Source: Bacteroidales bacterium
Lineage (GTDB): Bacteria; Bacteroidota; Bacteroidia; Bacteroidales; UBA932
Direction of reading: 5' to 3'
Length of the DNA: 38,999 nt
Assembly (NCBI GenBank): GCA_024683255.1
Contig: JAIKYL010000041.1
Coordinates: 1 to 38,999, forward strand
Shown here: piece after piece, positions 31,630 through 38,967 of the stretch
Numbering within the stretch: position 1 is the stretch's first letter
Layout of the letters: every line of letters starts with the position of its first letter
Translations under genes and position numbers: made by a program
The notes under the pieces: generated by a model
Databases searched by the model: none
The model's input: the letters and a program-made list of their open reading frames with translations, nothing else
What the model was told of the DNA's origin: nothing

Positions 31630-33657
31630 ATGAAAAAATACCTCATAACCCTTGTTGGCGCCGCCCTTATCGGCAGCGCCCTTTTTGCACAGAACAGCGT
31701 CATTGACACCCGTCCCGCCCATGACGGAAAGGACCTCACCATGGAGGAAGCCATCTACTCAGGTGTGGGCTATGCCCGCGCCGCCGCAGGCTGGATGAAC
31801 AATGAATTTTACCTTGTACAAACCCCCGACGGCGTCTTCCAGGGCCGGGTGGGCATCCCCTTCCAGCGTACGCCGTATACGGCCGAGCGCAGAGAGCGTT
31901 CCCGTTACAACATGGGAAAAGCGGGCTTCGGCATCCGTACGGAGGGGAATTCCATCTACGGCTTCAAGGACGGGAATGATTTCCCGCTGGCCGTTTCGGA
32001 GGACAGAAACATCGTTTACGGACAGATTGTGAGCCGGAACGAATTCGGCATCAACGCCGGCTATTACTGGTCCCCGGAAGGCAATCTCCTGGCCTTCTAC
32101 CGCAAGGACGAATCCAAGGTGACGGACTTCCCGCTGCTGGACATCCAGAACCGCACCGGAGAGCTCCGGCTCATCAAGTATCCCATGAACGGGATGGATT
32201 CGGAGATCGTGAGTGTGGGTATTTATGATTTCCGCACGGAAAAAACTGTCTATCTGCAGGTTACAGACTTCACGGAAGAGCGCTTCATTACCAATGTCAG
32301 CTGGTCTCCGGACGAAAAATACGTCTATGCGCAGGTCTTGGACCGCAGCCAGCATCACTGCCGATTAAACCAGTACCGCGCCAGTGACGGCTCCTTCGTG
32401 CGCACCCTCCTCACGGAGGACAATGAGGCCTGGGTGGAGCCGCAGGACCCGCTCTATTTCCTCAAGGGCCGCACGGACCTCTTCCTTTACCGCACGGACA
32501 ACCGGGACGGCTACAAGAACCTCTACCTGGTGGACACCCTGGGCCAGATCCGCCGCCTTACGGCTGTGGATGCCGATGTGGAATACCTGGACAACAACGG
32601 GGCCGATGTCTTCTATACTTCGGCCGAAATATCGCCCGTAGAGAACCATCTGTTCAAGGTTTCCATTGCACTGGCCCCCAAGGGCGGGCTCAAGAAGGCC
32701 AAATTCGGCAAACCCGTTCAACTCACCCAGGGCCGTGGCTGGCATTCCGTTAGCCTGAACGAGGACCTAAGCTGGTTCACGGACAGCCGCAGCAACCTTA
32801 ACACGCCGCTGGACATCACCGTCTTCAGTACGGACGGCAAGCAGTCCTTCCCGGTAATCAGCCTGCCGGATCCGCTGTCGGCTTACGCCTCCTGTCAGGT
32901 GGAACTGGGCACCGTTCCCAGCGCCGACGGCCTGTATGAGAACTATTACAGGCTCATCTACCCCAAGAACTTTGATCCATCCAAGAAATATCCCGTGATT
33001 CTCTACGTCTACGGCGGTCCGCACAGCCAGCTTGTGCAGGATTCCTGGCTGGCCTCCATCCGGATGTGGGAAATGCTCATGGCCCAGAAGGGCTATCTGG
33101 TCTATATCCAGGACAACAGGGGCACGCCCAACCGCGGTGCGGCCTTTGAGAAGGCCATCAACCGCCGCTGCGGACAGGAAGAGATGAAGGACCAGATGGT
33201 GGGTATCAACTGGCTCCGCAGCCTCCCCTATGTGGACGCAGAGCGTATCGGCGTACATGGCTGGAGCTATGGCGGCTTCATGACCATCTCCCTCATGACC
33301 ACCTATCCCGATGTATTCAAAGTGGGCGTGGCCGGTGGCCCGGTCATCGACTGGAAATGGTACGAGATTATGTACGGAGAGCGCTACATGGACAATCCGG
33401 AAACCAATCCGGAAGGCTTCCAGGAAACCTCTCTGATAGAACATGCCCAGAACCTCAAGGGCAAGCTCCTCATCTGCCAGGGCGCCGTGGACAACACCGT
33501 GGTGTGGGAACACAGCCTCAGCTTTATCCAGGCCTGCATAGACAAGGAAATCCCCGTGGATTACTTCCCGTACCCCATTGCAGAGCATAACGTGCGGGGA
33601 CGCAACCGTATCCATCTGATGGACAAGGTAACCCAGTACTTCGAAGATTACCTTTGA
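31630..33657 (+). CDS. S9 family prolyl peptidase (DPP IV-like)
   Basis: A 675-residue exported serine peptidase of the S9B group, which removes Xaa-Pro or Xaa-Ala dipeptides. A signal peptide (MKKYLITLVGAALIGSALFA) is cleaved near residue 20. An N-terminal beta-propeller (about 50-430) is followed by the alpha/beta-hydrolase catalytic domain. The nucleophile is in GWSYGGFMT near 543, Asp in GAVDNTV near 620 and His in AEHNVRG near 653, so the triad is complete. In asaccharolytic Bacteroidota such enzymes take part in peptide use. The stop overlaps the next start (TGATG). Confidence 0.92.
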   Translation: MKKYLITLVGAALIGSALFAQNSVIDTRPAHDGKDLTMEEAIYSGVGYARAAAGWMNNEFYLVQTPDGVFQGRVGIPFQRTPYTAERRERSRYNMGKAGFGIRTEGNSIYGFKDGNDFPLAVSEDRNIVYGQIVSRNEFGINAGYYWSPEGNLLAFYRKDESKVTDFPLLDIQNRTGELRLIKYPMNGMDSEIVSVGIYDFRTEKTVYLQVTDFTEERFITNVSWSPDEKYVYAQVLDRSQHHCRLNQYRASDGSFVRTLLTEDNEAWVEPQDPLYFLKGRTDLFLYRTDNRDGYKNLYLVDTLGQIRRLTAVDADVEYLDNNGADVFYTSAEISPVENHLFKVSIALAPKGGLKKAKFGKPVQLTQGRGWHSVSLNEDLSWFTDSRSNLNTPLDITVFSTDGKQSFPVISLPDPLSAYASCQVELGTVPSADGLYENYYRLIYPKNFDPSKKYPVILYVYGGPHSQLVQDSWLASIRMWEMLMAQKGYLVYIQDNRGTPNRGAAFEKAINRRCGQEEMKDQMVGINWLRSLPYVDAERIGVHGWSYGGFMTISLMTTYPDVFKVGVAGGPVIDWKWYEIMYGERYMDNPETNPEGFQETSLIEHAQNLKGKLLICQGAVDNTVVWEHSLSFIQACIDKEIPVDYFPYPIAEHNVRGRNRIHLMDKVTQYFEDYL

Positions 33658-33965
33658 TGCACCCCAAGTTCATCCTCTTCGCATCGGCCGATAAGCCCCT
33701 TGCCGGAACCTTTGTGTATGGAATGACCTTCCAGCACAAGGACCTGGTGAAGGGCTACGGGAAGGTGCACGGCGGCGGCTGGTACCAAAAGGATGACAAG
33801 CACAAAACCATGACCCTGTACGGCAGTTCCGGGGATTACGGAGAGCCGGATTTCAATTTCCTGAACCGTATCCCTTCGGAACTGAAGGGATACAGGTTTA
33901 TCTTCACCCCCATACAGGGCCTGCCGGGCAATGAATTGCCCCTGGATGATGTGGAGTGGGTCTAG
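33657..33965 (+). CDS. uncharacterised small protein
   Basis: A 102-residue protein without signal peptide or membrane helix. Its ATG overlaps the stop of the S9 peptidase gene, so it is translated from the same mRNA. The middle is rich in Gly, Lys and Tyr (VKGYGKVHGGGWYQKDDKHK) and the end is acidic. I do not recognise the family. The translational coupling supports it as a real gene; its link to the peptidase is only positional. Confidence 0.7.
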   Translation: MHPKFILFASADKPLAGTFVYGMTFQHKDLVKGYGKVHGGGWYQKDDKHKTMTLYGSSGDYGEPDFNFLNRIPSELKGYRFIFTPIQGLPGNELPLDDVEWV

Positions 33966-33967
33966 CC

Positions 33968-35068
33968 CTATTTGAAGTGTCCCAGTTTCTGGGAAGGCAG
34001 GGAGATCTTGAGTTTAAAGGTGGTTTTCCCCTTGTAGTACACTACGTCCAGCGTGGTGCCGTCGTTCTCAAAGAAAATGGAGCGGATGTATTTGTCCGTG
34101 CGCCTGTCCTTGCAGATGGGTTCGCACCAGATGAGGTTTACGTCCCCGCTCTTGCGTTCCACCTCGCATAGGACCGTATAGCCCCGGATGTCAAACTGCG
34201 CCACGCTGCTGGTCTTTCCCCTTTCCTTCTTGGCCGACTGACAGGCCTGGGCAATGGAAGACTCCGGGTCCAGGCGGCCGAAAACCAGCTTGGTTGCCGT
34301 GGTTTCGGCCTTGGGATTCTTCTCCAACCACCAGCGGATGGATTCGTCCGTGAGCAAATCGGCCTTGGAGATCTGGACCAGGGCAGGATTCTCCCGGAGT
34401 TTGTTCGTCAACCAGGCCATCTCGGCCGAGGAAGTCACACCTTCCATCATCTCCGGACTCTGGCCTTCGATTTTAAGTGAATCGGCCGACAGGGCATTCC
34501 CGTAAAACAGAGCCTGATACAGCAGATCTTCCTCCGGAACAAACAGGGCTTCAACATACTCCGTAAACCCATTACGGTAAGCAAAATACACGTAATTGCG
34601 CTTGGTGTTGAACGGGGTGACTACCTCCATCGGCGCCATCAATATAAGGGAATCGGGCGGGGTTTCCTCCATGGTGTACGCATCCAGGCGACGCACCTCC
34701 TCCAATGTCCCGTCCGGAGTTAAGAATCTGAGTGATAAGTCTTTATCAAGAGCTAAAACATGATCCACCTTGTCCTTTTTCCAGCCCACGGCGTCCAGGG
34801 CGTTACCCGCCACAGAGAGTGCCTCCTCCTTGGAGATCTTGCTGAAATTGGCATCCACATACTCCAGATACAAAAGGGAATCCTTCATCTGCTGTACCTT
34901 GGGTACATAGATGGACTTGGGATACTTCTTGAGGAACTTATCGGCCGCCTGAATGGTGGGATTCTTCATGGTGTTCCCATACAGCTTTTTTTCGGCCCGG
35001 GACTGGGCGTTCAGGCAAAGGGGCAGCCAGAGCAATCCTGCTATGAGTAGGGTTTTGAGCGTCTTCAT
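33968..35068 (-). CDS. secreted protein of unknown function
   Basis: A 366-residue exported protein. The signal peptide (about residues 1-21, LIAGLLWLPLCLNAQ) ends with the AQ-S cleavage pattern common in Bacteroidota. The next 50 residues look helical (AADKFLKKYPKSIYVPKV, as in tetratricopeptide-like segments), and the rest is a mixed alpha/beta region with many charged residues. No catalytic motif stands out. A -7 box ends 5 nt before the start codon. Convergent with the small protein gene, 2 bp apart. Confidence 0.8.
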   Translation of the reverse strand: MKTLKTLLIAGLLWLPLCLNAQSRAEKKLYGNTMKNPTIQAADKFLKKYPKSIYVPKVQQMKDSLLYLEYVDANFSKISKEEALSVAGNALDAVGWKKDKVDHVLALDKDLSLRFLTPDGTLEEVRRLDAYTMEETPPDSLILMAPMEVVTPFNTKRNYVYFAYRNGFTEYVEALFVPEEDLLYQALFYGNALSADSLKIEGQSPEMMEGVTSSAEMAWLTNKLRENPALVQISKADLLTDESIRWWLEKNPKAETTATKLVFGRLDPESSIAQACQSAKKERGKTSSVAQFDIRGYTVLCEVERKSGDVNLIWCEPICKDRRTDKYIRSIFFENDGTTLDVVYYKGKTTFKLKISLPSQKLGHFK

Positions 35069-35073
35069 TGTAG

Positions 35074-35081
35074 CAAAGATA
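35074..35081 (-). promoter_or_regulatory. -7 box of the secreted-protein gene, implying a leaderless mRNA
   Basis: TATCTTTG on the minus strand, 5 nt before the ATG at 35068. The nearest TTTG (35108-35111) is 26 nt away, longer than usual. Confidence 0.55.
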
Positions 35082-35093
35082 AGAAAAAAAATT

Positions 35094-35101
35094 TATCTTT
35101 G
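35094..35101 (+). promoter_or_regulatory. -7 box of the Tat-exported MBL gene
   Basis: TATCTTTG, 21 nt before the ATG at 35123. TTG at 35068-35070 is 23 nt upstream. It is divergent to the box at 35074-35081, only 12 nt apart, so polymerases would compete. Confidence 0.58.
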
Positions 35102-35122
35102 ACAGAGCAAATAACCACAATT

Positions 35123-36091
35123 ATGAAACGCAGGACTTTTATCAAGCTGGCAGCCATCACCCCCGTTGCCGCAGCTGCCCTTAACCCCATGAATCTTGCC
35201 AAAGGACAAATTCCTCCGGGAGGACGTCCTCCGCGCGGCGGATTCCCGCCCAGGGATCAGGGCCCCACTGAATATGTGCCCACCGGCCCCGGCATACAGG
35301 TAAGGTTCCTGGGCACCGGCGGTGCCGACTGGAGGGGACCGGCGGAAAACGGGGAACTGCGCCGTCACGCCAGTATCCTGGCCGACGGAAAGGTTCTGTT
35401 CGACTATACCGCCACATCGGCCGATATGATTCCGGAAGGCGTTCATCCTCAAGTGATTTTCTATACCCACTCCCACAACGACCACTATGAGCCCAGGCCC
35501 GCCCTGGAGCTGGGCATCCGACGCGTATATCTTAGCGAGACCTGGCTGGAACGGGCAAAAAAGGACTTCCAGCGCGCGGCCGAACAGACGGGAAAACCGA
35601 TGCCGGAAATCATTCCCCTCAAGCTGGGACAGACCGTGGAGCAGGACGGCCTGAAGGTTACTCCCCTTCCGGCCAACCACGCCTCTAACCATGTGGACGA
35701 GGAAACCGTCATCTATCTCATTGAAAAGGATTCCACCCGCCTGCTCTATGCCACGGACACCGGCGGACTCACCGCCAGGGCCACCGGCTATGCCGGCATC
35801 GGCCAGTTCTCCTTTGAACGGAAATTCTTAACGGGCATCATCATGGAAGCCACCATGGGCGTGGGCTACAAGGAAGACCAGCGCATCTTCTCCCACTCCA
35901 GCGTGGATCTGGTGGCCAGTACCGTCAGAGTGCTGTCAGAAAGCAGAAAATACCTCCCGGTGGCAGGCCAGAAGGTATATATCACCCACCTCTCCAAGAC
36001 CGCCCATACCGGCACCCAGGAAGAGATTGAACGGAGCCTCCCGGAGCCGCTTAGCTGCGCATACGACGGCTTGGAAGTGCTGTTCAGGTAG
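35123..36091 (+). CDS. Tat-exported metallo-beta-lactamase-fold hydrolase
   Basis: A 322-residue MBL-fold protein with a twin-arginine signal (KRRTFIKLAAITPVAAAA), so it is exported folded, with metal bound. A Pro/Gly-rich linker (about 28-55) follows. The hydrolase domain has VRFLGTGGADWRGP at its start and the metal motif HSHNDHYEP near residues 116-124. PANHASNHV, YATDTGG and the late ITHLSK supply the remaining ligands, as in RNase Z/PhnP-type branches. The substrate is unknown; a phosphodiester is likely by family. An upstream in-frame start at 35099 overlaps the promoter and is rejected. Confidence 0.88.
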   Translation: MKRRTFIKLAAITPVAAAALNPMNLAKGQIPPGGRPPRGGFPPRDQGPTEYVPTGPGIQVRFLGTGGADWRGPAENGELRRHASILADGKVLFDYTATSADMIPEGVHPQVIFYTHSHNDHYEPRPALELGIRRVYLSETWLERAKKDFQRAAEQTGKPMPEIIPLKLGQTVEQDGLKVTPLPANHASNHVDEETVIYLIEKDSTRLLYATDTGGLTARATGYAGIGQFSFERKFLTGIIMEATMGVGYKEDQRIFSHSSVDLVASTVRVLSESRKYLPVAGQKVYITHLSKTAHTGTQEEIERSLPEPLSCAYDGLEVLFR

Positions 36092-36092
36092 C

Positions 36093-36857
36093 TTACCGTG
36101 CTAAAATATGAATTACGGCAGGTTCCGGTTTCGTAACCGGGACCTGTTTGTATATGATTCGGACAAACTCCTCCCGTGCACGGGCCACCTGTTCCCTGTA
36201 CGCCGGTGCGGTTTGCAGGAGGGAATAGCCGATGCTGGTGGCCGGACGGCTGGCGTCCACATCGCTCTGCCAGTGGGCGCCCACAATTACACGGCTCTCG
36301 CCATAATCCCATCCCCTTTTGAAAAGCTCATTGGCTGCCGCCGGATTGATTTCGGAAAGTATGAGCGCCGCGCTCCAGCCGCGGATAGTATGGCCGGAAG
36401 GGTAAGAACCTTCGCCTCGGAGAGACTCCTCTTCCCACACAGTGTACATATGCTCGCCCATACGCTCAAAAGGCCTTTTCCGCATAAAATGAGCCTTTGG
36501 CCGGATACGGATAAGCTCAATGGTGGCAATGCCGTTGAAAAAGGCTTTATAGATTTCCGGCGTCTCTTCCTTGGAAATCTCCAGGCCGAAAGGCTCACTG
36601 AAAATAGCCGCCAGCGTATCCAGGTCCCAAATGGCGTCCCTTTCCGCAACAGCAGCCCTTTCGGCATCCTGTCGCATGGTTTTCCCCCACATATAACGCA
36701 TCACATCGTGCGCAAAGTCAATGCTGGTGGTATCCGGCGGCGCCGGCAGGCATTTCACCAGATCCGGCATCTCGTCTATGGAGAAATAGGTTTCCTGCGC
36801 ACGGGAAACCCAGGCACAGGCGCAAAGAAGGGCAACAATTGATATAAGTTTACGCAT
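36093..36857 (-). CDS. class A acid phosphatase (PAP2 superfamily)
   Basis: A 254-residue periplasmic phosphatase of the class A non-specific type (PhoN-like). After a signal peptide (about 1-20) the catalytic triad of motifs is KAHFMRKRPFER near 120, GSYPSGHTIRGW near 150 with the family signature GSYPSGHT, and SRVIVGAHWQSDVDASR near 187 with the nucleophilic His. It would release phosphate from organic phosphates outside the cell, fitting the Na/Pi importer elsewhere in the window. GTG at 36866 is an alternative start; the ATG at 36857 begins a normal signal peptide. Its stop is 1 bp from that of the convergent MBL gene. Confidence 0.93.
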   Translation of the reverse strand: MRKLISIVALLCACAWVSRAQETYFSIDEMPDLVKCLPAPPDTTSIDFAHDVMRYMWGKTMRQDAERAAVAERDAIWDLDTLAAIFSEPFGLEISKEETPEIYKAFFNGIATIELIRIRPKAHFMRKRPFERMGEHMYTVWEEESLRGEGSYPSGHTIRGWSAALILSEINPAAANELFKRGWDYGESRVIVGAHWQSDVDASRPATSIGYSLLQTAPAYREQVARAREEFVRIIYKQVPVTKPEPAVIHILAR

Positions 36858-36880
36858 AGGATTCACTGTTTTCCGTTATG

Positions 36881-36888
36881 CAAATGTA
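36881..36888 (-). promoter_or_regulatory. -7 box of the acid phosphatase gene
   Basis: TACATTTG on the minus strand, 23 nt before the start codon. No clear -33 element. Confidence 0.52.
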
Positions 36889-36923
36889 GCAATTTTCGCT
36901 GAACCCGGGCCGATGAAAAAAGA

Positions 36924-36955
36924 TTTGCAGAATCAGATTATTTCACCTATCTTTG
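36924..36955 (+). promoter_or_regulatory. promoter of tRNA-Val
   Basis: TTTG (36924-36927), 20 nt, TATCTTTG (36948-36955), 11 nt before the mature tRNA. It is one of the best matches in the window. Confidence 0.85.
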
Positions 36956-36966
36956 CAGTCCATTTC

Positions 36967-37041
36967 GAGGGCATAGCTCAGTTGGTTTAGAGCGCTTGCT
37001 TGACAGGCAAGAGGTCCGCAGTTCAAATCTGCGTGTCCTCA
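36967..37041 (+). tRNA. tRNA-Val (GAC)
   Basis: A complete cloverleaf: acceptor GAGGGCA/TGTCCTC with one G-T pair, D arm GCTC/GAGC, anticodon stem CTTGC/GCAAG with loop TTGACAG (anticodon GAC), T arm CGCAG/CTGCG with loop TTCAAAT, discriminator A. CCA is not encoded. Confidence 0.96.
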
Positions 37042-37050
37042 CAAAAGAAA

Positions 37051-37084
37051 AGAGACGTTTACAGATTGTAAGCGTCTCTTTTTT
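37051..37084 (+). terminator. terminator of tRNA-Val
   Basis: AGAGACG and TTAC pair with GTAA and CGTCTCT (one T-G pair), followed by a run of T. Its A-rich left side could also serve the convergent peptide gene ending at 37090. Confidence 0.88.
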
Positions 37085-37089
37085 CCCAG

Positions 37090-37221
37090 TTAATCTTCTT
37101 CCCATTCCCGACCGGCGATGCCCGGATAAAAAATAAATGAGTCACTGGACGAGCAAATGATGCCGATCTCACCATCCATTTCCATGATCAAGGTTTCGGG
37201 TTTGATATATTCTGCTTTCAT
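37090..37221 (-). CDS. small peptide gene downstream of fimbrillin-like gene
   Basis: A 43-residue peptide with ATG at 37221. It starts KAEYIKPETLIMEMDGEIG, then IICSSSDSF, and ends GREWEED. Very short Bacteroidota proteins of this plan (a PxxxxxxL/M-x-hydrophobic start, a central C(A/S)S, an acidic Trp-containing end) are often found in fimbrillin or lipoprotein operons. It begins 21 bp after the stop of the fimbrillin-like gene, so the two are probably one transcript. Function is unknown; it has no signal peptide. Too short for most gene callers, but the neighbourhood and composition support it. Confidence 0.65.
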   Translation of the reverse strand: MKAEYIKPETLIMEMDGEIGIICSSSDSFIFYPGIAGREWEED

Positions 37222-37242
37222 AATCTTATCGTGCAATATTCA

Positions 37243-38520
37243 TTAAGGGTTGACGGGGATGATGATGGGAGTCCAGGGAGCGTAGAAGTCCTTGCCGTTG
37301 GGATGCTTCATCTTATCCATCCTGACGTTGAGGACATTAGTCTTGTTGAAGCCGAAACCGTTTTTCATTTCCAGCGGGATGAAAACCTCTTCGACATTCT
37401 CATCGGTACCGTTGGCGGTCGCATCGGCGTTCCGCTTGTCCAGGATGCTCTGAAGGACGACATTCCCTTTCCACTCTTCATTGGTCGGAACAATCATGCT
37501 GAGCATTTTGTCGTACATCCAATCGTCATTGTCCGTTGACAAAAGTCCCTCATAGAAATCGACATACATTTCTTTCGCTTCTTCAATGTCTTCCTCATCA
37601 GATTCTTCGTCCAGACCTATGAAGTCATAGAAGGTAGGCGAAGTCGAGGTGAGATATTCGAAGGCCTGGCAGGTGACGCCGATGTAGCTGTTGTTCAGCG
37701 GATGTCCCTCAGTACCATCCGAATCCCATGGCGTGGGTTTGTGAGGCATAACATAGACCTCACCGACCAGGTTCTCGTCGATATAGTTGTCATCAAGCGC
37801 GATGAACGAATCCACAGGACCAGGAGTAAACACCACCGGATTCTTCAACCTGATCACGATGTCCTTGTATTCGGCATCTTCCGGATCGACAGCCCAGGGG
37901 TTGGTGTCGAAGTTGGCGAAATCGAAGGTGCCCTTGGTGGCGATATGGTGCAGCGTGATCTTGGTGACCGTGATGTGCAGGTCGTTCTCGCCGCCGCGCG
38001 CATCCTTGTCGAATCCGATCTTGAACTTGACGGAGGAGAGGGCATGCTTGAAGAGCAACGACACCGGCGTGCCGGCTTCGTTGTCCTCGCTAAGGGCGAC
38101 CAGCAAGTCCTTCTGCTCACTGACATCGGCCGGGGCGGTGTACACGAACTTCCCGTCGGAGATAGTCGGTGCGTCGTTCGTGTTGTCGCAGGTCGCATAG
38201 AAGGAGTGCGTGTCCGCGCCGGCAGGCCATATGAGGTCTTCATGTCCCGTGGCAACCCAGCCGTCACCGGGCTTCGTGAACAGGAAATTATCTATCCACT
38301 TGTTGGAAGCACCCTGAACGCCGACCATCTTGAAAGAACTGATGGAGGAAATCTCAGCGCCACGGGTTCCGACATCGTTCGCAACATTTACAACAAAAGG
38401 TATCCCCGGGCTGGATTCTTCCAGAGATGGAATAACTCCGGGGAATCCCTCTTTTGAGCAACCTGCCAAAACCGCTGAAACCGCCAGAGCGAGGGATAAC
38501 AAATGGAAAAATGCTTTCAT
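37243..38520 (-). CDS. fimbrillin-family lipoprotein (Mfa-like)
   Basis: A 425-residue surface lipoprotein. The signal ends in VLAGC (Cys near 20). The next region (FVVNVANDVGTRGAEISSISSF in part) has the Thr-Arg-Gly site that in fimbrillins is the protease cleavage point before assembly. The fold then follows the fimbrillin pattern: WPAGADTHSFYA, FKHALSSVKFKIG near 165, and a long acidic stretch near 320 (DEESDEEDIEEA). ATG at 38520 is preferred over the frame start at 38562. Third-position base use looks less C-rich than in neighbouring genes, a possible sign of recent acquisition, judged only by eye. Confidence 0.82.
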   Translation of the reverse strand: MKAFFHLLSLALAVSAVLAGCSKEGFPGVIPSLEESSPGIPFVVNVANDVGTRGAEISSISSFKMVGVQGASNKWIDNFLFTKPGDGWVATGHEDLIWPAGADTHSFYATCDNTNDAPTISDGKFVYTAPADVSEQKDLLVALSEDNEAGTPVSLLFKHALSSVKFKIGFDKDARGGENDLHITVTKITLHHIATKGTFDFANFDTNPWAVDPEDAEYKDIVIRLKNPVVFTPGPVDSFIALDDNYIDENLVGEVYVMPHKPTPWDSDGTEGHPLNNSYIGVTCQAFEYLTSTSPTFYDFIGLDEESDEEDIEEAKEMYVDFYEGLLSTDNDDWMYDKMLSMIVPTNEEWKGNVVLQSILDKRNADATANGTDENVEEVFIPLEMKNGFGFNKTNVLNVRMDKMKHPNGKDFYAPWTPIIIPVNP

Positions 38521-38581
38521 TGGCCTGAATATAAGCTCACAGAATAACATAGAGTAATACACTAATAACTATTAAGCACTC

Positions 38582-38589
38582 CAAATTTA
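38582..38589 (-). promoter_or_regulatory. -7 box of the fimbrillin-like gene
   Basis: TAAATTTG on the minus strand, 61 nt before the start codon. Upstream TTG/TTTG copies (38602-38608) are only 12-16 nt away, so the -33 is uncertain. Confidence 0.45.
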
Positions 38590-38635
38590 AGTAAAATTCC
38601 CCAAACAATCATTCTGTACACGTCCAAAAGTAATC

Positions 38636-38664
38636 CTGTGGGAAGCAATTATTGCGGTTCACAG
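38636..38664. other. imperfect palindrome before the fimbrillin promoter
   Basis: CTGTG-ggaa-GCAAT-t-ATTGC-ggtt-CACAG: two nested complementary blocks, about 47 bp upstream of the -7 box at 38582-38589. It could be a regulator site or part of the boundary of the larger structure to its right. The region 38665-38700 holds a repeated ATCTGGAT and nothing else I recognise. Confidence 0.45.
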
Positions 38665-38700
38665 TATAATCTGGATTGGTAGCAAATCTGGATAGTCTTT

Positions 38701-38903
38701 CAGGGGCAGCTGCTCTAAGCGGAGTTTGGATTTCCGGACATCAGGGCGCCGGGTGGAGGGGCTGTTCCGCGAAGCGGATGACGGCGTCTGTTTGACGAAC
38801 GTTACGGGCCGAAGGATCGTAAAAGGAGGAGTTCGCCGTCAAAGCCCCTCCAGCCGAAAAGCGCCCGTCCGGAAATCCTCACGGAGCGTGAGCACTGCCC
38901 CTG
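38701..38903. repeat. 203-bp branched inverted repeat (MITE-like element or structured RNA)
   Basis: Five pairs of complementary blocks are nested in order: CAGGGGCAG (38701) with CTGCCCCTG (38895); TTTCCGGAC (38731) with GTCCGGAAA (38867); GGGCGC (38744) with GCGCCC (38861); GGAGGGGCT (38755) with AGCCCCTCC (38843); TGACGGCG (38779) with CGCCGTCA (38834). Side hairpins branch off: TCCGC-gaa-GCGGA (38766-38778) and CTCACG-gag-CGTGAG (38878-38892). The central loop contains a smaller TTACG/CGTAA pair. No credible coding frame fits the structure. Confidence 0.82.
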
Positions 38904-38946
38904 ACAGCACTACAATTCCTGCTTTTTGGGAGAGGTGGTATTTCTG

Positions 38947-38967
38947 ATGTGGGGATCTCTCCCACAT
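38947..38967. other. hairpin near the right edge
   Basis: ATGTGGG-gatctct-CCCACAT, 7-bp stem and 7-nt loop. GGGAGAG at 38929-38935 can also pair with CTCTCCC at 38957-38963, giving two competing folds. The window ends 32 nt later, so the context is missing. I see no gene between 38904 and 38999. Confidence 0.5.

Noticed and set aside
37105..37130. GACCGGCGATGCCCGG in the peptide gene looks like the hairpin repeat in uvrA/mnmA/ABC-F
   Set aside because: It lacks the GAGAT/GACG flanks, the 8-bp stem and the second half, so the likeness is limited to a few GC-rich bases.
38665..38700. ATCTGGAT repeated twice as a transposon end or operator
   Set aside because: Two 8-bp copies with a 10-bp gap are too short to interpret; no matching sequence was seen on the right side of the inverted repeat.
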